Source: Pyxicephalus adspersus | Lineage: Eukaryota; Chordata; Amphibia; Anura; Pyxicephalidae | Assembly: GCF_032062135.1 (NCBI RefSeq) | Contig: NC_092859.1 | Span: forward strand, 37,459,457-37,523,456 | Direction: 5' to 3' | DNA: 64,000 bases | Shown here: positions 57,371 through 64,000 of the stretch, in pieces | How the letters are laid out: each line of letters opens with the position of its first letter | Position numbering within the stretch: position 1 is the first letter of the stretch | Program-made: the position numbers and the translations under genes | Notes under the pieces: generated by a model | Databases searched by the model: none | What the model was told of the DNA's origin: nothing | What the model saw: only the letters and a program-made list of their open reading frames with translations

Positions 57371-57675
57371 CTAATAAGAAATCAGCCCTGGTTAAAGGTG
57401 GTGGCGGTGATGGGGGTCCACTCTTTGTCTCTGAAAGCAGAGATCTTTTTAAATTGTACTTTTTCTGTAAAACAATTGGTTATTCAATACATAAATATGT
57501 CAGAGGCTCTACTTTTAATTATCATAAACCTATAGGTTTTTTTTTTTTTTACATTTTTAACAACATCGTTGTTAACACTTTTTGTTCATTGCCTAGTTTC
57601 TGTAGTTGTTTTCTTTTTTTAATGAAATATTTACATGTACAAGAAGCATATTGTAGGTATAAAAGTATCCTTTAA
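57371..57675 (+). CDS. Locus C, following exon; 3' end uncertain
   Basis: A strong acceptor (cctattcatgttctttttag) and two bases (CT) complete Ala with the carried G. The frame then reads NKKSALVKGGGGDGGPLFVS, ESRDLFKLYFFCKTIG and stays open to TAA at 57673-57675, with AATAAA at 57714-57719. The second half translates T-rich low-complexity DNA (FFFFYIFNN), which looks non-coding, so the exon may instead end early at a donor, for example ccctg|gttaaa or ttct|gtaaaa. The start is well supported; the end is not. Confidence 0.55.
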
Positions 57676-58370
57676 ACAAAAATCAGAAAATGTACAGAGA
57701 CAGAAGGTTTGTAAATAAAAACTCAGAGATTGGCTTCTTAACTGGTAGGTGATAGGAGTGATTGTGTTTTTGTGATTGCATTTAATGAGAAAATGGCCTA
57801 ATTGGCTATGAAACCAGGATGAGACCTACTGATACTAAATGATTGATTTTGTATATTACATGTGTATAATGATGGAAAAATATAGAGGAGAGCTTAGTGA
57901 AGAGTTTGGAGGTGTAAAATTGCAATGTTTAGGAAGGGGAGGAGGGATAGTAAGAGCTTATATTGAAAAGCAACAATACATAAGAAGAGAAAAACGCAGA
58001 CATGAATAAGGGAATTAACATTAATTTATTTATTAAAGTAAAAGGGGAGGAGGGCAAAAAGGTAGGATATGGGGGGGGGGGGGGGGTGTACCACAGGGCA
58101 AATAAAGACTTATCACTTTCATTTGGATGAGAGTACACACTTTTTTTATGCAAGATAGTATACCAAGTCAAATTAAAGGGAAAATTAATGCAAAGACAGT
58201 ATTGGTTATCTGATATTACAAAAAACTATACAAATGGCTGAAGTTAGGCTTTCAATGTTTTAGAATACATTCAGTTCAAGTGTAGACATCATAACATCAT
58301 GTATTAATAAATGAGTACACTTTTTACTGCATTACTTCACTGCCCCAGCAGTAGACAAGAGAGTAAGGCC
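57676..58370. other. Unassigned sequence with a 16-base G run
   Basis: A homopolymer of 16 G lies at 58071-58086. Nothing else was recognised. Confidence 0.5.
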
Positions 58371-58790
58371 TGAAGCTGACAAGGAAGGATTGAAGCAGAG
58401 GGCCGGTATGACCAGGGGGTAAGGATTTAGGTGAGTGAGGGGTTAATGGAGAGTGGGAAAGAGAATAGGGGTGAGTAGGATTGGTTTATTCGAGTTTCGG
58501 GAGGGGAGGTTAAGAGAGGTTAAAAAGGTCAGGAACCGGAAGTGGGGTAGCAGTTTACTGAAAGTGTAAGCTTCTCACCCTTCTGTCCCTTTGTGGGAGT
58601 AAGGAGGGTGGTGGATAAGGTTGTTTGGGGGGCAGTTGAGGCCTTTGGGGGGTGTTTGAGGAGTAGTATTTGCCAGGTGGGGAGATCCATCTCAGGTGTG
58701 GTATCTCTCAGTTTACGGTAATGGGCCTAAAAGGGGGGAACAGACCTTTTAAGGATATGCGGAGTGGGCCGTGCCTTCGAGGATCTGGAG
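58371..58790. repeat. Purine-rich dispersed repeat, copy 2
   Basis: It shares ordered phrases with 33720-34265, such as gttgaggcctttgggg and ggggagatccatctcaggtg, in a G-rich context. The class is unknown. Confidence 0.6.
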
Positions 58791-59153
58791 AAAAATGTTC
58801 TTTGTAAAATATAACATGTTATACACATATAAATATGTGTTTTCTTTCATTTTTTTCTTTAAAATGCACACACTGTGCCATGCAAAAAGTTATATTCTGA
58901 ATTCTTCTCTTTTACTTTGCATAACTAATGATCAAAAAAATTAGTTCCAAACAAGCAAAAATGCATATGCATCAAACACATTCATTACTATATAAAAGCC
59001 TTCTAATGTTGTCACAAGCTCAGTAGTGACAGGTGATGAAAGATAGTTTATTAGCATCGAAGTGTCTGGAATGCTTTCATTCTGGCACAATGTCCCTAGA
59101 TTCGCCGTGTAATGTCCCTCGGCCGCCTCTCTCTGTGCTGCAATACTACTCAG

Positions 59154-59285
59154 TATTCCAGTCGCCTTGGCACGGGCCGAGCAGAGCTGCTGCAGCAGTG
59201 TCAGTCTGACAAACAGGTCCCATATGAAGAACCTTCCTGGGGCATACACAGCCTTAATTTGCAAATAGACTCTCCCCTTTCCTAA
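59154..59285 (+). CDS. Candidate terminal coding exon (43 codons), perhaps locus C
   Basis: A long pyrimidine-rich acceptor region (ggccgcctctctctgtgctg, then caatactactcag) is followed by a phase-0 frame reading YSSRLGTGRAELLQQCQSDK, QVPYEEPSWGIHSLNLQIDS, PLS and TAA at 59283-59285. The composition looks like protein. A - strand frame of 155 codons overlaps this region (58941-59408), but it lacks splice support and I judge it the shadow. Linkage to locus C is by position only; no family recognised. The GC- and CpG-richer DNA here could also be a conserved element. Confidence 0.5.
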   Translation, partial: YSSRLGTGRAELLQQCQSDKQVPYEEPSWGIHSLNLQIDSPLS

Positions 59286-60124
59286 TGACCATTTTAAACC
59301 CCGACATGGCAAATATATGCTGGTCATTTCTTCTTTTTCTGGCACCAAGGATCCAGCAGAAAGGTTTAACCTGTGCAGTAGACTTATAAATTTCCCTGAC
59401 AAGGACACGGATAATGCAACTGATCATTCCCAGGAAAGATTGGCTTCTCATTCCTTATATGTCTTAACAGTTCATATGTCCGTCACTTATATAGAATGAC
59501 GCTTGTGATACATTATTATCTCCCCCTGGTGGCACTGGCTACCTTGACCCTCCTCCCTTTCACAGCTCATCTGTGTCTGAGTCATCCTGCAGGATTCTGC
59601 TTTCTTTCCACTATCTGCCCTTTGCCATATAACAAGTCACCCGCTATATTGCTCTGTTTATTATTCCACACAGCTCTTTCCATAAATAACGCTTACCTCT
59701 AATAATCCCCTCCTCCAAATCATTACCCTAGCATGGATTTCCATTTTAACATTCAGCCCAGTCCTTAAAAGACAAGTATGTCTAAAGCTTATATTTTAAT
59801 TCTGCATGGATTTTAAGAGAATGGATCATCCACTGGCCTTTTATACCTCTTGACGCCTCAGAAAGAGTGATCTGCTAAACAACTGGCACTATGCCTGTAC
59901 TGCAGCCAGTAGGCTATCACCTTTTTACATTTTTTTTTATATAAATATGAGTTCTATATATAATGAGGTCTAAACACAACCAGTTTTCAGTCTTTTTTTC
60001 TCTTTTTTCAAGATTTCCCTTCTTTGTCCACGGCGATTTTTCCAGCAACACTTTTCTTGTACTATGATAATATTCACCTTTTGTTTTAGGACAATGGAAA
60101 CAAGATAGGACTATTGTCTATACC
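59286..60124. other. Unassigned sequence
   Basis: At 60070-60090 a good acceptor (ttcaccttttgttttag) opens a short frame that stops inside the following hAT element, with no partner exon. Confidence 0.4.
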
Positions 60125-60345
60125 AGTATTTTGCAACCAGGGGTCTGTGGAACCCTAGGGTGACTCCTGAGGTTGCTAGAGGTTCCTAATTTGGATCTCT
60201 CATTTTACCTGACACCAATGATCTTTTTGACTAACTGTAAGGTTGAAATTGACCACCATGCTAATATAAAGTAGGCTGTGGATATAGTAAATATAACAGG
60301 GTTTTCCTAGGACCTCAAAGTTATTTCATAGTTCTACTATGTTAA
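60125..60345 (+). mobile_element. hAT fragment (accaggggtctgtggaacc end)
   Basis: It begins near gcaaccaggggtctgtggaa, ccctagggtga and contains ttgctagaggttcc, atagtaaatataacagggtt and aggacctcaaagttatttc, matched by reverse complement at 23430-23725. The start resembles a hAT terminal repeat; the other terminus was not found. Confidence 0.65.
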
Positions 60346-62179
60346 AAGGGGCACGAAAAGCTGATCTAGATCATAGAGGGGGGTAATTCTGCAGTCCCCA
60401 GAGACCAATGTAACTGACATGAGAGCAACACAAACTGATAGAACAGTTCTGAAGAAGTTTAACAGCTATTTATTTCACCTTGTAGATATCATAGCATAAA
60501 TGAAGTGTAAAAAAAATCTCAAGTTTTTTTGTTTTTTTTTGGTGCTATCTGGAGCTTCCTTAGAGATTTCCCCTCACATTCTATGAATACATGTTTTACT
60601 CAGGAAGTGAGGGGAAACTCTCCTAAAGCAACACAATACAAATGCTTTTATTTTATTGGGGAGTATAGAAAGGCTAGAACCCCTGTCAGTTGATTATTTT
60701 TGCCAGTGGTAAAATGTAGTTAGTTTTCACAAGACATGAAGGGAAGAGCTCCCTTATACCCAAAAGCACTGTATATTTTGTGCTGCCCCAACTAGAGACC
60801 TTTTCTATAAATTCCTGTTTATACAGGGAGTGAAGAAAAGTCTCCTTAATGGCAATATGGAATTTTCAGGTGCACTCCCTGCAGCAAAAATCTCAAGATA
60901 ATAGGTGATGCTGAAATAACCATGATGGATAAAGGCCTTATTATAGCTCTGGAATGTTGTTTTTTTGTGATTATTAAAAAACTCCTAATGACAAGATGCC
61001 AGATGATAAAGTGATATAATGAGGATATTTTAAGCTCTAGTTTCCCACCTTTATTACACCTTTATTAAAAACCTGCCATAACTCCAAACCTCTATCAATT
61101 CTATCCAAATCACTAAAAGAAAAAATAAATGAAATAAATGCTTAAAATATTCTCAATATTAGTTCCAAAAACTTTGTATAATGTCTGGTTTGTAAATATT
61201 ATGGTACATCTATATGTTCTCAGTACACAAGCAGATTCTACATGGGGTCACACCATCCCTGTTGGAGTTTTATTTAATTTACATTATGGAGAATGTAACA
61301 GAAAGCTCTGAAACACAAATGTGGGTGAGGCCTAGTACACACAAGAAGATCTGCTGCTAATTCTGCACTTAACTAATGTCAACTCAACCCACTCTACCAA
61401 CTTACAAAAACTATTGGATTATTCAGAACACGATATTTGATTTTGTCCTTCATACATCATGTACTTTCAGTAAAAATTGGGGGGTACACTTCCTGTTTGT
61501 CCTCCCCCACTGCTTCTCAATGGAACAGAACAATGCTGTCTGCACAGCGTTTGTTTGTTTCAAAGGCTATAATTGAGCTTGCGTATGGAGTTTTAGCATG
61601 GGTATCGTTCCGCAGTTTGTCATTTTTGGTGACTAATCGGTCTAACCTTTATGTTATTCCTCGCATATACTCCTTTTTGTTTATCTTGTTTGTTTAATCT
61701 TTCCTGTGTATCTCTGCCATCTCTTTTGTCTGAGCTGAGTAATCTACTCTGACTCCCCCTTTTTTCTCTCTGATGTCACAGTCATTGCATTAAATGGCTC
61801 CAGTGCCTGCAATCCCCCAGTCCCTCCTCATCATCAATATCCACAGCACATTATGCATTCAGACCGAGTCTCCTTTTTGTCTGATTTAGTCTATTAGAGG
61901 CTGCAGCCAAGTAAAACGAGAGCTTTGCTCTCTCACGCACACACACAGCTCTGGTACTTTGCCTCATTCCTGCCCTGCAGCATTCACTGCTGTTCAAACA
62001 CTGACCCCTCCACATATGGCTGTCAGTGTTCTTCAATCAAGCTGACAGCAAAACTACCTGACAACATGCCTTTGGAGAGATAATCTTTGTAACTGGTGTA
62101 CAGGACAAGGGAACTTGGGCTGCATTATGTAATAAATGTAGTAACCTACAGCAGACAATCAATATGTTTGTATATACAT
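60346..62179. other. Unassigned sequence
   Basis: No supported gene; the frames at 61376-61697 lack splice or start support. Confidence 0.4.

Positions 62180-62246
<67 letters not shown>
62180..62246. repeat. (AT)n microsatellite
   Basis: About 33 AT units with a gt interruption near 62196. A - strand frame through it reads alternating Ile-Tyr and is an artefact. Confidence 0.97.
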
Positions 62247-62249
<3 letters not shown>

Positions 62250-62684
62250 TATGAGAGTAAGAGTGTTCACATAAGTGTCCCTGGTATTAGCCCTAATAGC
62301 CCAATCACTTGAAAAGAACTCACATACTGCAAAGTTTAATTTACTTCTATTTTGCTCACCCTCAACCTCCATTAACATAATGATTAAAAAAACTTTCTGT
62401 TATATTACATACCCACTGTTGCTTTTTTTGGCTCTTTGTGCATTACATTACATCAACCTACATCAACCCCTACCTAAGTATTTTCTCATGAGCCTTCAGA
62501 ACGAATACAAGCAGTGCTGGCTGTCTATATAAATATGGAAATGCATTGATATATGGCATTTGAAGGAATGGGCATTCATAGGTAAGCATGCACAACAACC
62601 CTGACTAACGTTCACATGCATTGCTGCATCACAATGATTAAAGGGATTTATATCCAGTAAATTAAGAGTACAGGTCAGAAACAG

Positions 62685-62880
62685 TTCAGCTGGAAAATGA
62701 ATGGTCTAGCTGCTGCTGGATGTCCTTCAGCCAGGAAATGTGGCAGGCCCTTTGGGACTCACTGCAGTTTTTATTGCATATTATGAGAAGATCACAGCGT
62801 GCAGTGAATCCAGAATAAGCAAATTTACTACAGGTGAAGAGCCTGTAAACAAGACTTAATAAACAAGACTAATGGGAGAG
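62685..62880. repeat. Dispersed repeat shared with 39935-40150
   Basis: The shared order of tggatgtccttcagccagg, ggcaggccctttgggactc and gaagagcctgtaaac is described under the other copy. Confidence 0.5.
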
Positions 62881-64000
62881 CCATTCACTAAAACATTACA
62901 TTGTAAATGCACAGCACCCAACTGTTTCTCATATGGAAACCACTTTTGGAACCAAATCTCTCTAGCCTTTCTCTGTTGGCTGTTTCTCTTTTTTAATTAG
63001 AACTTCATAAAAATATACATCTACTCAAACTGTTTTACTGCACTAAGACTTTTAGTCAACCTCTAAAGTACTGCATTTGTTATTAGAAAAAAAAACAGAA
63101 TAAAGGAGATGTAGTGGAAGCTGTGTGCCTAACTAATCATTTGTTCTAAAAGATGTTCCTCTTTCTCCGAAATTTGGGAGATTCCCCCCTTGCCATCCAT
63201 TAGGTATTTTTTCATTATACTGTATGGTAAGTCTGAGTTGTCCAGATTTGTGATGTTTGTATGGTCACATAATAGAAAGCAATTTTTGCTGAACCATTGG
63301 AGGTGTGGAAAGCATATGCCTGTTTAGAGCCCGTTAATAGTGCTGTATAATAAAAGAATTGCGGTGAGGTCTGAGAGATACACTTGAATGATACCCAAAT
63401 GGCATTTTACCGGCCTGGCTAATGAAGATACGATTTTTTGCCAATATCATGAATACTAAATGCTGGTATTTCTCCCAGAAAAGGTATGATAATCTAATTA
63501 CCTATGAGTAAACAGGCAGCTTACATCTGTAAATGCTGGACTTTGCAAAGAAGGAAGTTAGTACTTGGAGCATAAACAATACAGCTACGTGACATGCTTT
63601 ATACAACACTGGACATTCTGTTTATTTACTGATGTGTGTAGGTTACAGGACCTTTCAAACTTTGCACCATTAAGTATCTCTGTCTAAGCAGTTTATTTTG
63701 CAGTCTTCAGCTGTGCCAACCCAAATAAAAAACAGGCTGCTGACGTGACTGGGAAATTTGCCTTATTCTGACGCCTCTCCTAATTTTATGTTGTGGAGCC
63801 AGATGCACACAGCTTGCCATCAGAGCCGTGAAGTGTAACATTACATTACTTAGGAAAGCACCTAGGTGGAACTGCTGTATGTTTGCTACTGATGCCCCAG
63901 AGTTTTCTCTGAGAGCTACTTAATGTTTAAAAAGGTACACACAAATATTAGCTTTGCTGCCAGGGGGCTGACATAGAATGCACACAGTACACAGAGAAGA
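62881..64000. other. Unassigned sequence
   Basis: No gene or repeat is supported. The 63700-63870 part is non-repetitive and GC-richer, and could be a conserved element (inference). Confidence 0.35.

Noticed and set aside
58941..59408. 155-codon frame on the - strand
   Set aside because: It has no splice or start support and overlaps the + strand segment at 59154-59285, which has a strong acceptor and a more protein-like translation. A real - strand product is not excluded.
62037..62378. 113-codon - strand frame with Ile-Tyr repeats
   Set aside because: It is the translation of an AT microsatellite.

Overview
This window is vertebrate nuclear DNA, most likely from a frog (probably Ranoidea; inference). 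The reasons are its AT-rich base composition, the lack of long open frames or operons, intron-type splice signals, and a dense load of repeats of the kinds I associate with anuran genomes. These include palindromic MITEs, hAT and Tc1/mariner relics, a gypsy-like solo LTR, CR1 and L1/Tx1 LINE fragments and a tRNA-derived SINE. There is one assembly gap of 529 N at 25357-25885. No rRNA, functional tRNA, CRISPR or bacterial feature is present.

Genes. No product could be named from the sequence. Three loci with spliced coding structure are visible as short frames bounded by good splice sites. Locus C (+ strand, 55990 to at least 57371) is the best supported: four consecutive exons with compatible phases, perhaps preceded by two small exons at 54156-54190 and 54887-54940. 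A further exon with a stop codon lies at 59154-59285. Locus A (+ strand) shows a 3' end of two phase-matched exons (22282-22414 and 22631-22752). Locus B (- strand) shows a phase-matched exon pair (19513-19617 and 17170-17380) ending at a stop codon, with AATAAA about 50 bases further on; another - strand exon candidate lies at 15118-15189. If the loci are real, locus B lies upstream of locus A's visible exons on the opposite strand and may be nested in an intron of A.

Layout. 1-5 kb: a GC-rich hairpin, a nested palindromic element and an LTR-like fragment. 6-7 kb: a broken Tc1 transposase. 8-20 kb: mostly unique sequence with several MITEs, a deleted Charlie-like hAT and the locus B exons. 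21-26 kb: a solo LTR with a 5-bp target duplication, the end of locus A, L1 ORF1 and hAT remnants, and a TIR element holding the gap. 26.9-29.4 kb: a decayed hAT transposase with a BED zinc finger, a minisatellite and an ~86-bp tandem array. 29-31 kb: CR1 and L1 fragments. 33-53 kb: dispersed MITEs, SINE and LINE tails and microsatellites separated by unique sequence, some of which looks like candidate conserved non-coding DNA. 54-59 kb: locus C. 60-64 kb: a hAT fragment, a long AT microsatellite and unassigned sequence.

All family names come from recognising motifs by eye. Boundaries without a stated target duplication are approximate. Exon calls rest on splice consensus, frame openness and phase agreement only.
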